From contig NC_069364.1 in assembly GCF_021730395.1 (NCBI RefSeq), positions 77,865,501 through 77,929,500 on the forward strand: a DNA stretch of 64,000 nt, written 5' to 3'. The position numbers were made by a program, and so were the translations under genes. Shown here one piece after another: positions 24,321 through 35,236 of the stretch (its first letter is position 1; each line of letters starts with the position of its first letter). The notes beneath the pieces are model-generated. The model did no database searches. It worked only from the letters and a program-made list of their open reading frames with translations, and was not told the origin of the DNA. Source of the stretch: Mercenaria mercenaria (taxonomy: Eukaryota > Mollusca > Bivalvia > Venerida > Veneridae).

Positions 24321-27300
24321 TTACGAGTATATATCATCATATAAGCATTGTGGGTATACACGAAGAAGTTTTGATCGTAGAAACTTCAAACCCATCTCGT
24401 TACGATGCATATATAGTTTAGATATCTCTATGCTGTAATTATATGTTTCACTCCATCCACAAAACATCAGCTCTTGCATGTCAAGTCTCATCTTTTTTTC
24501 GGTATCTAATTCGTTTGAAAGATATTTCAATTCCTCTTGAAATTGGTCACTTGTCTTCAATATTTCTCCAATCGTCTGTGTCTCTTTATCTTGCGTCAGT
24601 GTAACTTCATTATTCACACCTTTAATTAAACAAAATAATATCGGATAGATATATGCAAATGCTATCTTTACAAGATATTTAGTGTTATGATTAAAAATAC
24701 ATCAAGTTGAAAGAAATTTTGAAGTAAACAATAAGCACGTACCCTATATTAAAAGTAAAAGTGTATGTTTAAAGCAGTATATAGACAATAAACTGTTACG
24801 TACCCGAATAGAGTTTAGGGTCTCCTTCCTTATGAGACCTTCCCGAGACAAAATCATTTGAGCCGTGCCATGAGAAAACCAACATAGTGGGTTTGCGACC
24901 AGCATAGATCCAGACCAGCCTGCGCATCCGCGCAGTCTGGTCAGGCCCCATGCTGTTCGCTTTTAAAGCCTATTGGAATTGGAGAAACTGTTAGCGAACA
25001 GCATGGATCCTGACCAGACTGCGCGGATGCGCAGGCTGGTCTGGATCCATGCTGGTCGCAAAGCCACTATGTTGGTTTTCTCATAGCACGGCTCATTTGT
25101 CTGCGTTTCACTGATATTAACATTCGATTCTGTGACTTCTATTACGTGACTGTTCTCTGCTAAGGTTGCTCCAGGTGGTATTTTATTACCTGCAAAAATC
25201 AATTGATTTAGTGTTGAAATATTACAGTGTCTGTGGTAGAAATGAATTTCAGCTTAATATGTAGCTTTCAAAGCAAATATTTGACCAAATACAAATGTAA
25301 TACAGAAGTTTTTACATGAAATGTAAAGTATGTTCATCAAATATGCTATATTATTCTATCTTGGTCGGGCTACCAGGATAGGAAAAACAAACTTGATCAA
25401 CACCTCTAGTGAATTTTAAATCTATTAAGCACTCTTTGAGCATGAATAAGTGCAAACTTTTGATAAAATTCATTACTTGACTAAACTCTAAATAACCACC
25501 TTTAATGTTACGTTTCTGCTGTGTTCATAAATAATCTTGAACCTAGTATATTGTAATTTAGAAAACTTGAATTGTCCGATACTTGTATTTTGCAAATACG
25601 TTCAAAACAACCCGTGTACCATGAAACGACAGATGTCTAGCAGGACCCGTGATGAAACAAAAAAAAACTTGATTACATTAATCTTAGGTACAAAGTTTTA
25701 AAAAAAAATGTTTATAAATCTGTCTCTAAATATGCAATATTCATACTAATGGCACGACGTCATTGATGTTCTTTACACACGGTGGGTGACATACTTTAAA
25801 AATAGTAACTCTTGAAATAGTTAAATGTAAAATAATTATCTTCATAGATCTTAGATACTGTTTTATATTATTGCAGGTTCTTTCATAGAATTACGGGGTT
25901 CCATTTGGCAAATCACTTCCTCTCTCATATTACCCGTGCACAAAGCTCGAGACAAAGATGGCAAAGTGCGTGATCACAACGACAAAGCGTGATATCATGG
26001 TGGTAAATCACAAAATTATTCCACAGTTTTGCCATTATGATCTCACTCTTCGCTATCTTGGTCTCGCGTCTCCTGCTTTTCGCTTCGCAATAATTATCTT
26101 GCGCTTCGTGCAACGGTTACTCTAGCGATATACAAAACGCGAGATGACGTTCGCGAAGGGCGAGCACGATACGAAGTGCGACATTCCGGATATAGGATGC
26201 TTCGCTAACATGCTCTGCGCTTCGCCATCGTAAATTCGCGTTTTGCTATCATGAACTCGTGTGAAGAGTGAAGCGCAAGGTCACGATAGCGAAGCGCCAT
26301 ATATCATAAACCGTTATCTGTGCTTCGGTCACGATCATTATCTGAAAGAAGGCTATTGTCCTAACGTAATATTGTGTGGATTTAACCATTAATATGCAAT
26401 ATATAAATTGAAAATACCTGTTGCATACGTTATATCACTAAAATTGCCCTCATATTTCATCACTAGCTCGACAAGATCAGGCCTTCCTAACTCTTCGAAA
26501 AGTTCCAGAAGGCAACCCAATTTGTTCTCATCTAATATACATCTTTCTTGTAGGACAACACAAAGGTCTATCAACGTCTTTAATCTTTCCATTTTCCCTT
26601 TCTTTATTTCTCCTGAAATTTCAATGTTAAGCAATGCATTCGAAGTTTCATTTAAGGTTTTATACCATACACGTATATGGTCGGTTGGCCAGTTTCTGTT
26701 AGTCCTCCGGCTTTTCCATTTTGTAACCCATACATGTGGCAAGGGGTGATCTACTTCAGCTACAAGTACGTTCATTTTAAAATAGTTTGAGACCGGATAT
26801 GGCTTCCTATCCAATGTCAAACAAAGTTATACTCATTTTAATTAAACTACATTTTACAAATGAAATCGTACAATCAATACTGACTTTCAAAGATTGATCA
26901 TTTAAGTACGTTATTGTTCGAACACAATTTAAGGCTTTCTGTAATAGTTTATTCCCAATTTCGACGTTTTCTACCTACATTTCGCGGTTCCAATACCGCA
27001 CAACCCAAGCTTCATTTTCGACGGTTTTAATAACTAAGAACAAAATATCAAAATAACTAGAAATTTTAATAGAGATCATCAGACAAAATTAAGATTCTGA
27101 ATTTTACATATTTCTTATGAGAAACTATCACTTCAGATTATAGAAAACATGAAAACAAATATAAAACAAAATTAAGTGTTAACTAACAATATTCAAATAT
27201 ATTTGCATTCATAGTCTGTCAACTATGGTTCACGTTTCATTTATAGGTGAATATCATACTGAAAGACTTATTCTTAACTACTTGGGAAGAAATTATGAAA

Positions 27301-29869
27301 ATCTTAAAAGTCTTATTCAAGCACAAAATTTACAAAGAATTACAACAAATTCACAGAACATCAAGAGGGAATCAAATCCAAAAGTATAAGGCTTTATTCA
27401 AGATGGCAGCCATTTAAAATTGGCTAACTAAAATCATTCTACAGTTGAAATCATAAAATTACTCATATTTTGGTGGCTTTAACCCACATGTGTGATAGTT
27501 TGGGTCTTATTTTAGTTAGACATTGCTGTACATCTAATGTAAGTAACAAAAGATGTTACGTACTTTATTCAGAATGTAATAAATAAAATAGCATTTCATA
27601 ACGCCCAATGCTAAATATTAATTATTTCATGCAATAAAAGATATAAGGTCTGTGATCAGAAATGTCACATAAATTTCGGTAACAACATTCAGATCAAATT
27701 TATGCTAATATACGACTAATACTAAATTTCATTCAATAGACATTAGGCACTGATATGATGCTCAGATCGACATCCACTCTTACATTTTTCCCGAAGGATA
27801 GTGTAACGTGGTAATATAACTCAACCTTTGCCTAATTTCTGGATTACAACGGTCTTGGCCGACCGACTAGTTGTTACAGGAATGTAATTCATTTGGAAAA
27901 ATAAACTATGTAGTTATTTTATATCTTGCATAAATGGGGGGAGTGTTATAATATTCATTCACTGGTTTATAGACATCCATTGCTATTTTGTTGAAATTCA
28001 AGCACTATATCACGAGATGCATTCGATAGCCCCTGTTTGTACCGGGCAGGTTTAATTCTAAACAAGTTATTATAATGGGTTAGGGTAAGGAAGAAGATGT
28101 ACACAGCAAATGGTATCAACATAATAAAGAAAACATTATGGGTCTCGCAAAGTAAGAAACGTTGTAACCCAGTCAAATATCGATGACACATATTGATCGA
28201 TTTAACAACTATTTTATTTAATTTTAGGAGGTGAATATATAAGTCTACTGCTAAGACTAGTTATCACAGGCTTATGTAAAAATGACACAGTTTTAACTAT
28301 TAATCTGTTATCATTTTTATATATATGAATTATAAACATAGCATAATATTGACTAAGCGTGTAATGATTACAGCTCGTTTAAATAGTTCAACCGTGTTGT
28401 TGTCCTTATATAATAGACTGACCCGGTATATAGGCTGGTCAGGACTACGATATGTATTGTATTTTGCCATCGAAATATTTCTATAAAATGCTTCTTCCCC
28501 TTCTGTTTGGATCCGTCCATGTTTACAAACACGTTTGTTTATTTTATGGACTGTACTTTCCAAATTTGAATTTAAGTCAATATCAAGTATTTTTACCCTC
28601 TCTATTTACAAATTTTTTTTATTAAGCATCTGTTAAATATCACAACTAATAAATCACAAGTTATATACATTGTTATCAATATGATATAAAATAGAGTTGA
28701 ATTCATCATATTTCATGCGCTTTTTTTAGTATTTATTGAACAAAGTAAAGAGAGTCGAGAGCCGCCCTTTAAATTTTAAATCTAAATCTCGATTTTTCAA
28801 TTAAAGTAAGCTTATGACATACAGACACTACAGTAAATAGAATAATGGCGCGAAAAAAAAAATGGTAGGGCGGATACAAATAGTCCTCAGTTTTTTTGCT
28901 CTGTAGAGCTATTTTCCTTATTTCTTTGCAATTTATTTGCTAAAATCACATGACAGATCTATGCTTGACATGTAGGCAGTATTTTCATAATGAAATAACA
29001 ACATGACAAAATTTTTCATGGAACCTTAGATCATACACCACCAGTATAATTTGGGGTCTCATTTTTTAGCTGATTTTGCAGTTTGTGTGTTTGACTGAAA
29101 TTATTTTTCGTGCATCAAACATGACCCCCACTTTTCTCTTGATCTTTAGTTAGCACTGACAATATTCTTCAAGAAAATGTAAGTTACAGACATTTGAAAA
29201 TGGGTCCTGATGTGTGCTGCGGTCATTGGAAATAGGTCAATTTTATATAGAATAAAGAACAACAACTATTTAGTGTGTTATAACCTTATATCCAATGTAT
29301 AATAGAAATATAATGCACAGTTGCTACACCGTGTCTTTGTAAACATGAAATATAAACATTTTTTTTTGCATTAACAATATTGTGTGTAAGACTGAATATA
29401 GTACACATTTACGGAAATTATCCTACCTTTAAAACAAATGATTGTTTCTATGTTTAATTCTACATTTAAGATTGATATAATAAAACGTTTAGCTGTATGG
29501 CTTAAAAAATTAGGACTTTCTAAATGTTGATAGCAATGACACAAATACAGAAGCTGCTAAGATAAGCAATATAACTTCCCATCAGTTTCATTATCATACT
29601 TAAAATCAATATTGTATTACCTTTAACAAGCATGGCTTACCTCCGAAAAGAAACTTTGCAGTTTCGAATTCACCTGGACTTAGTTCCTTACTGAGCGCGA
29701 TAATAAGTCTTCTAAAAGCTTTGTCCCTTTTATGTTTTGTCAATGAGAACACTGTCACACTATTTTGATCACCAGAACATTCCGTATAATTCAGATGATC
29801 CCGCGCTGTTGCATTAAAATCACTTTCACTTTGAGCATATTGGTCGCTCGTGCTTGAAGATGATTCCAT
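24321..29869 (-). CDS. Gene A: DED adaptor-like protein with a MITE in exon 3
   Basis: Coding exons are 29641-29869, 26418-26612, 24804-25189 and 24321-24619, with all introns phase 1. The first two join into a full DED: AFRRLIIALSKELSPGEFET, KFLFGG, then KMERLKTLIDLCVVLQERCI and LFEELGRPDLVELVMKYE, including the RxDL motif (RPDL). A serine-rich leader of about 50 residues precedes it. Exon 4 is a likely coiled coil (FQEELKYLSNELDTEKKMRL) ending in LLRVYPQCLYDD, related to the gene B tail. Exon 3 contains a 235-bp MITE plus a 4-bp duplication. Read through, it stops inside the MITE (at 24963), giving about 216 residues. Without the MITE the exon would be 147 bases, open and frame-neutral. Skipping exon 3 also keeps frame into exon 4 (about 240 residues). 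FADD-like signalling is inferred; there is no death domain. Which isoform is made is unknown. Confidence 0.75.
24860..25094. mobile_element. Palindromic MITE, copy 3, inside exon 3 of gene A
   Basis: The 235-bp element is flanked by ATTT at 24856-24859 and 25095-25098. Host sequence on either side is in the same frame (…ETQTN | DFVSG… on the minus strand), which shows insertion into a pre-existing exon. The same insertion at 35776-36010 dates it before the segmental duplication. Confidence 0.9.
25950..26330. repeat. Intronic CpG-rich quasi-repeat
   Basis: This local GC/CpG-rich patch sits in AT-rich intron 2 of gene A. Short related motifs recur on both strands (TTCGCTATC, GCGCTTCG, CGATAGCGAAGCGC, TTTTGCTATCATGA). 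The copy-2 equivalent is 36866-37246. The pattern suggests a degenerate short tandem or palindromic element. No open reading frame of interest was seen. Confidence 0.5.
27967..28563 (-). CDS. Possible BK-channel beta-subunit-like exon pair in intron 1 of gene A
   Basis: Two minus-strand frames sit within intron 1 of gene A: about 28372-28563 and 27967-28143. Joined through a possible phase-0 intron (donor GCT|GTAATC, acceptor TGCGAG|ACC), the junction would read YKDNNTVELFKRA-THNVFF, followed by a hydrophobic segment (FIMLIPFAVYIFFLTL) and HYNNLFRIKPARYKQ. The order (loop, short basic stretch, transmembrane helix, short cytosolic tail) resembles the C-terminus of calcium-activated potassium channel beta subunits. 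The donor is weak, the extracellular cysteines are not evident, and the first transmembrane exon was not found. It may be a gene fragment. It is preserved nearly unchanged in copy 2 (one L-to-I change in the first exon). Confidence 0.25.
28564..29640. other. Intron 1 of gene A, no further feature recognised
   Basis: AT-rich intronic DNA with a poly-A tract near 28853-28862. The copy-2 sequence is nearly identical. Confidence 0.5.
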
Positions 29870-30432
29870 TTTCCCGATTATTTTACTTATTATTAAAAAT
29901 ATATTTCTTAATTCTTTCAGATACCAAATTGATATTAAAACCCATCATACTACTGAGAAAAAACCAGTTAGGCGACAGTTAACGATTAACCAGACGACGC
30001 ACGTTTTAGACTTGTTATTGTATAGATTATCGGTGGATTTCTCAAATTACTTCAGTCTAACATTAAAGTGACATTGATCGAAATACATAATTGTCCTAGT
30101 TTTACCTTTCGATGTTTTACCACTTGTATGTGAAAACTCCCTAAAATTGAAACACTGGTTGAATTTAAAATGTGTGTTAGTCCAGTTGTTAATATTTAAC
30201 ATAATGACATGTGCTTTATACGATCAACTTTAGTCATCTAAACAAATAGTTTACAATATCAATATCGTTAATCAACACCTTATGAAGATTCTAAATCGAA
30301 ACAAGAAAACGGGATTACCGAATGAGATAATTTAGCCGAATGTACGATTTATAGTTAACAGTAACCAGGCTACTGATTACAAAATCTTTTAATTTTTTTT
30401 TCAAAGATACATTTTTGAATATTCAATTTTTA
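29870..30432. promoter_or_regulatory. Upstream region of gene A
   Basis: This is about 560 bases upstream of the gene A start codon, duplicated upstream of A' (40784-41334). A 14-base segment near 30255 (AATATCAATATCGT) is missing from the copy-2 equivalent. No core promoter motif could be identified with confidence. Confidence 0.3.
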
Positions 30433-30877
30433 CACATACCGAAGAATATTCCTCCGGCCAATAATCGATAGCCGTCAGATTTTCTATATAGAAATAAGAA
30501 GGGCATGTACACATTTTACTTAATAACAGAATTACTAAAAATAAGTAACCTTAGGTGCAAAAATATTACCGAAGATCAACATTTGATTCATCATACGGTA
30601 TTTTTAAATTAAATTTGATTTTTATTTTTGATTCGTTCCTAACATGATGTTTAATGCTATCATCTCGTCATCTTTCCCCTTCTATTTTCCATATAAAATT
30701 TGTAAAAATCTCATACATGCGTTTCTTAAAAGTAATGTTTTGAATAAAACCATTAATATGAAAGCTTAGGTGCAAACGGTTTCCTACTCTCAATAAATTT
30801 ATCTTTTGAATGATATTGATTTCATTTTTGCAAAATAAAAATTTGATTCGTTCTAAGACGGTTAATTTCCACTGATT
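30433..30877. other. Unique spacer between the duplication copies
   Basis: About 445 bases with no match to the DNA upstream of copy 1. It is AT-rich, with TTTGATT[T]…GATTCGTTC repeated near 30615-30640 and 30838-30855. Its presence means the duplicates are not strictly head-to-tail adjacent. Confidence 0.6.
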
Positions 30878-31524
30878 TCGAAGAAACCATATTACTTGAT
30901 AAGTACAAATGTTAACGATCAACATGAAAAAAATTCTCCTACCTAAAACGAAATCGAAGCAAAATTCAAGGATTCCCAATATGTTATGTTGTAATTAAAA
31001 ATAGTTATTTGTGCAATTTATTTAAAGTTCCGGACCAAAAAAGTTATATGATGTGAATTAACGTTCAACAATGAAAACGAAACAAAATTCAAATTTGGAT
31101 TCCCAGTATGTTAGGTTGTAATTAAAAATAGTCATTTGCGCAGTTTATTTAATGTTGGAAACCAAAAAGTTATTTTTTAATTGGCACCACTGCTGATATC
31201 ATTTCTAAATATGAACTTTACAGTGTGAATAATAGTATGTTAATCTACATATATGGTACAATTTTCTTCGTTTTCACGACAATTTTACCAATGTTCTAGT
31301 ATATTGAATTATCCACAAATTGAATAGAGTTGAAGAAGCAAGTTTATAATTCTCCTTTATTTCTAAAAATACAAAAATGTTCTTAGCGCATTTACGGATT
31401 GTGCAATTGTATCAGCTAGGTGTTATACTTCAGTTGTAAATATAAAACTTGTCAGTTAACTTCTTCACAATATATAATTGACCAAAAAAGAAAAAACACA
31501 ATACATCAATGAAAATCACATATA

Positions 31525-31560
31525 CGCACACGCATACACACACGCATGCACGTACACACG

Positions 31561-31597
<37 letters not shown>
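31525..31597. repeat. (AC)n microsatellite
   Basis: A pure CA run at about 31564-31596 preceded by interrupted ACGC/ACGT units. It is expanded relative to the copy-1 locus. Confidence 0.85.
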
Positions 31598-31601
<4 letters not shown>

Positions 31602-31906
31602 AGAAAAAACAAAAACATTTTTAAACGAAAACATTTAATGACGCTATTAATAAAAAGAAGTTAATAAGGAGAAGTTAAAAAGAAGTTGAGATAAAAGAAT
31701 TTTCACTGTATCGGCCGCCGAAGAGTGTTTATTTTTCTCAACCAACACCATGCGTTGATGTGTATGAAATTTTCTTGTGAAGCTGCATGCAGAATAATGT
31801 TATGTATTAATTTATTAGAAACAATTATTACTAGTATTTCAAAATATTTTTTGCATTGTTTTAAGTTTTAATTTGATGTTAAATCAGATAAAAGCTAGAT
31901 ATTTAA

Positions 31907-33194
31907 AGGGAATTCCGATAGTTTTTTATGCGCATCTTTCTGCGCAGCCGACACATTCTATGGAAAACTGAACCGAAGTCAAAATTTGTTGAAACATGTT
32001 ACAAACAGTCTTAAATATGACGAAGCTTGAATGAAATAACATTTTTGATACGTTTTATCAGTAATCAAATGTTGATACTGGTTTATGTTGTATTGATAAG
32101 TATCATGCCTGACAGGTATCTTGCTATTATTGTGGTTGTGTTTTCACATCGCGTTTTAGTACAAAGACAGTGTTGTTCATATAATGTAAGATAATTGACT
32201 AGGGATCTACTTTCAAGATTTTATTTACTTCACAACAGCGGGTGTTAAGTGCTGTGTGGCGGCCGTAAAAAGTCGCCCCGACTTCATCTCAGTATTGTTA
32301 TATTTTCTGGTCATTCGGGATTATTGATTTCAACTCATTTAGATTTGAAGATTGAATACTGCTTAAGCCGGTGCTAGGGGGCGTGGGCAGTGTTGCATTT
32401 TCCATTACTGCTCATGAACAGACTCTATCAAACCGAGTCCGCAATTTTCACTGTTTGCCTTGTATTCGGTGCTTCCGAGGGATCTACTTTCCAGATTTTA
32501 TTAGTACTGATAAGACATTATCACCTTTCAGATTATTTAGTATTCAATTATAGAAAGAATTAAGAATTTTTTAAACTTTTTTTAACTTCTAGCAGACATA
32601 CATGTAATCAGTTTGGCCGGTTTCGCGCCATTTTCCGTCCGAACAGGTGTTTATGCTAGCGGTCTTAACATAAAAATTAGCCTGGTGACCCATACATTTT
32701 TAGCCATTTTTATGCTCACAATACAATTATCTATACATAAGAAAAACAAGAAAAAAATTCTATGAAAGAGTTTTTTCAAAATTTAAAAAAAACTATTCTT
32801 CACTATGGGCATTTTTCACTGAAAGAAGTTCACAAAAGTAAATATGAAACAATTTTTTTTTTCATTTGTACCCATTATTGTAAGGATAGTGTATTACAAA
32901 TATGACTATGATATCAAATAAGTAAATAATAAAATCTGTAAAAAGAAAAAAACTTATTGTGCTGTCTTGATGTATATTTTGGTTGGTATTTACAAAAAAG
33001 CAGAAAATTATGAAAATGTTGAGAAATCGCTAGCAGTTTCAGCAACAGTGGGTGTGTTCAAAACAATTTGTCACAAAAACAAGCCTGGTGACCTATTTTT
33101 TTTTATTTGTTCATTGTTTTCAGCACAAATTTTCCTATCATATATGTGAATCTAAAAATTTTCTATGAAAGGAAAAAAACTAAAGGAATTCTCT
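31907..33194. mobile_element. TTAA-flanked non-autonomous element (T2/Kolobok-like), 1288 bp
   Basis: The left end AGGGAATTCCGATAGTTTTT and the complement of the right end AGAGAATTCCTTTAGTTTTT are imperfect terminal inverted repeats. TTAA flanks both sides (31903-31906 and 33195-33198), and copy 1 shows the empty site with a single TTAA at 22296-22299. Including the target, the ends read TTAAAGGGA and TTAAAGAGA, close to the TTAAAGGRR ends described for T2/Kolobok transposons. piggyBac also targets TTAA, but its usual CCY terminus is absent. No transposase was found. The insertion postdates the segmental duplication. Confidence 0.8.
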
Positions 33195-34238
33195 TTAAAC
33201 TTGTTATTTATGCATGCAAATCAGTATATTTTGCTGGTTGAGGGTTGCGGGTTGGTTGCCACAATAGACTATTTTTCCATTCTAGCAACCCGCAACACAC
33301 AGCCCGCAGTTCAGTGTTACTGCCGCCGAAGATCAAGCCAAAACTTCTTAAATATATTTTGTACAATATTCAGACAGAGAAAATACATGTCGTAAACGAG
33401 AAAAATTATTGCTCGATGAAAAATACCCTCCCTCTTTATTACAGTAAAATCTGCCAGTTAACATAAAATATGACATAATTAGATATAAATTAAGGCCAAT
33501 ACACATATCACAACATATGTCACAAGTTGTCGCATATCATATGAAAACTGTATTATACATTTTTATATATTGAGGACAATTTATGATATATCGATGAACA
33601 AAATACTTATGGAGTTCGGACTGAAATGATTATTGCACATAACACATGTCTGTATTCATCGTAAAATGATATTTATACTTCCTTATAGCCTATGTCTGTA
33701 AAACACAAAGGCCAGGATACGTAGAATGATCTCAATGTATATCTTACCCTTTAGTCCAGACACAATGTCAAGCAATCAAACACAACGGGTTTGTTACTGT
33801 TTTAGCTTAAATCAAGCATGTAAGAATGAAACCACTTACTTTGGTAAAAGTTGCACTGCAAGGGCGATTCAATAAATTCTGTCACTTAGGGTCTCTCACA
33901 GAAACCATTGTACATAACAATAACAGTACGAGAGTTTCATGTACTTGATAACGGATGTTTACTAAACATATCTGCGAAATATCTATTTAATAAAGTAACC
34001 ATTGGCACAGTTATCTATTGCTGAATTGACCACACTCACATACGGTGTCTGAGATTCAGTTCTATTATAAAATGTGAAGAAGAAGAAATAGAAATCAGGG
34101 ATTACATTAAGGTTCGAGATTCTTTGCAGGTACATGTATCCCCAAAAGAGATATTTTCTGAATTGCTTCGTGTTCATGGTTGTTCGGTAATGATATTAAT
34201 AACAGGTTTATTGGGTTAAATAACATCAATGTGGCCGT

Positions 34239-34397
34239 AATAGTATTCAAGACAGTAACCGTCCAGGCAGGCCTGTTGCTACAGTATCAAAGAAGATCAG
34301 TGCTGCCGTTTGGTGTATGACAGAAGACGATGGCCGATATACTATTTCCCGAAGAGCTCACGCTATAGGTATTTTAGAAGGGACCGTTCATCTATTC
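34239..34397 (+). pseudogene. mariner-type transposase fragment, duplicate
   Basis: Copy-2 equivalent of 23321-23479, with the same helix-turn-helix-like frame (GRPVATVSKKISAAV, then EDDGRYTISRRAHAIG). It ends at the same stop, so truncation predates the duplication. Confidence 0.5.
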
Positions 34398-34856
34398 TGA
34401 CTAACCGTTTGAAATTAACGGAAGTGCTAGATGCACGCCCCCCCCCCACTCCCCACCCCCCACAAACCACACACAAACCATTTGTTGATACCTGTTTTAA
34501 AAGTTCAAGCGTTTACATTGCACAAAAACTGCTGAATATACAAAAATCGTTATCTCAAAAAAAGTCTTTTAATGAGGACAAAAAGGGCCAAGAATGTTTT
34601 ATATACCAATTCTTAAATTCTAATGGCCCCATTGTACGAACTCCATGTCAAGCGGATAAGATTATCATAGGCATTTCCTACAAAGACCTAAAAATCTAAC
34701 AGCTGTAAACATTCTATTAAAATAAGGCTCAGAGTAAATGTTAGAAACGCATAACAGCTTATTCTTGACAACACCTCCTCCCGTTCTTAGAACAGGAAAA
34801 GTTATATAGGCTGAGCACACACTAATTCCCCTGACCAAAAGTATACCAAGGAGAGA

Positions 34857-35123
34857 CTACTTTGCATCATTTAGATCACGGATAGCAAGACTCCAACAGT
34901 CTATTTCTGAGCATAGGAAAATATCTTGAAAATATGATTGATCGGATTTATTATTTAGGCATACGGCGACAGAATTCACTGAATCACCTTCGCATTCTTC
35001 TTGGATGCGTTGTTTGCTTCCAAAGGATCGTTTTACAGTTACTGATGTAAAAAACATATCGAGAGAATGAATGAATCTCCCCAAAACAACTCTAACTTGT
35101 AATCGAACGGCGTCGTAAAACAA
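34857..35123 (-). CDS. Unassigned 88-codon open frame downstream of gene A'
   Basis: The frame is open in copy 2 and includes SYFQDIFLCSEIDCWSLAIR and DLNDAK before the stop. The equivalent in copy 1 is interrupted. No family was recognised, and no splice evidence links it to gene A'. It may be a chance frame or an old exon. Confidence 0.2.
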   Translation of the reverse strand: MFYDAVRLQVRVVLGRFIHSLDMFFTSVTVKRSFGSKQRIQEECEGDSVNSVAVCLNNKSDQSYFQDIFLCSEIDCWSLAIRDLNDAK

Positions 35124-35236
35124 ACAGTTTACGGTAAATCTTATCCAGTCTAACGAAACATTATCTAACTTTTACCTAATTTGTGTAGTTGCTCTGACAG
35201 TGTTTTATCCCTATTTTCAAATTCACACCTTTCAGT

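Larger units (their letters stand above)
21271..30432. repeat. Segmental duplication, copy 1 (contains gene A)
   Basis: This ~9.2-kb block recurs in direct orientation at about 30878-41334. Homology begins within AAACATATTTACTTAATAAG and ends within ATATTCAATTTTTA. The offset is about 9.6 kb at the left edge and 10.9 kb after the insertion present only in copy 2. The right two thirds are nearly identical (for example three substitutions between 26389-26820 and 37305-37736). The left ~2.5 kb differs more, including a ~65-base segment near 22130-22195 absent from copy 2. Copy 1 carries an empty site at 22296-22299 for the transposon found in copy 2. Confidence 0.95.

Noticed and set aside
30668-30979. 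103-codon minus-strand frame across the duplication edge
   Set aside because: It spans the boundary between unique spacer and duplicated DNA, is AT-driven in composition (F, I, K, N) and has no counterpart in copy 1.
31430-31618. Cysteine-valine repeat protein
   Set aside because: It is the translation of the (AC)n microsatellite.
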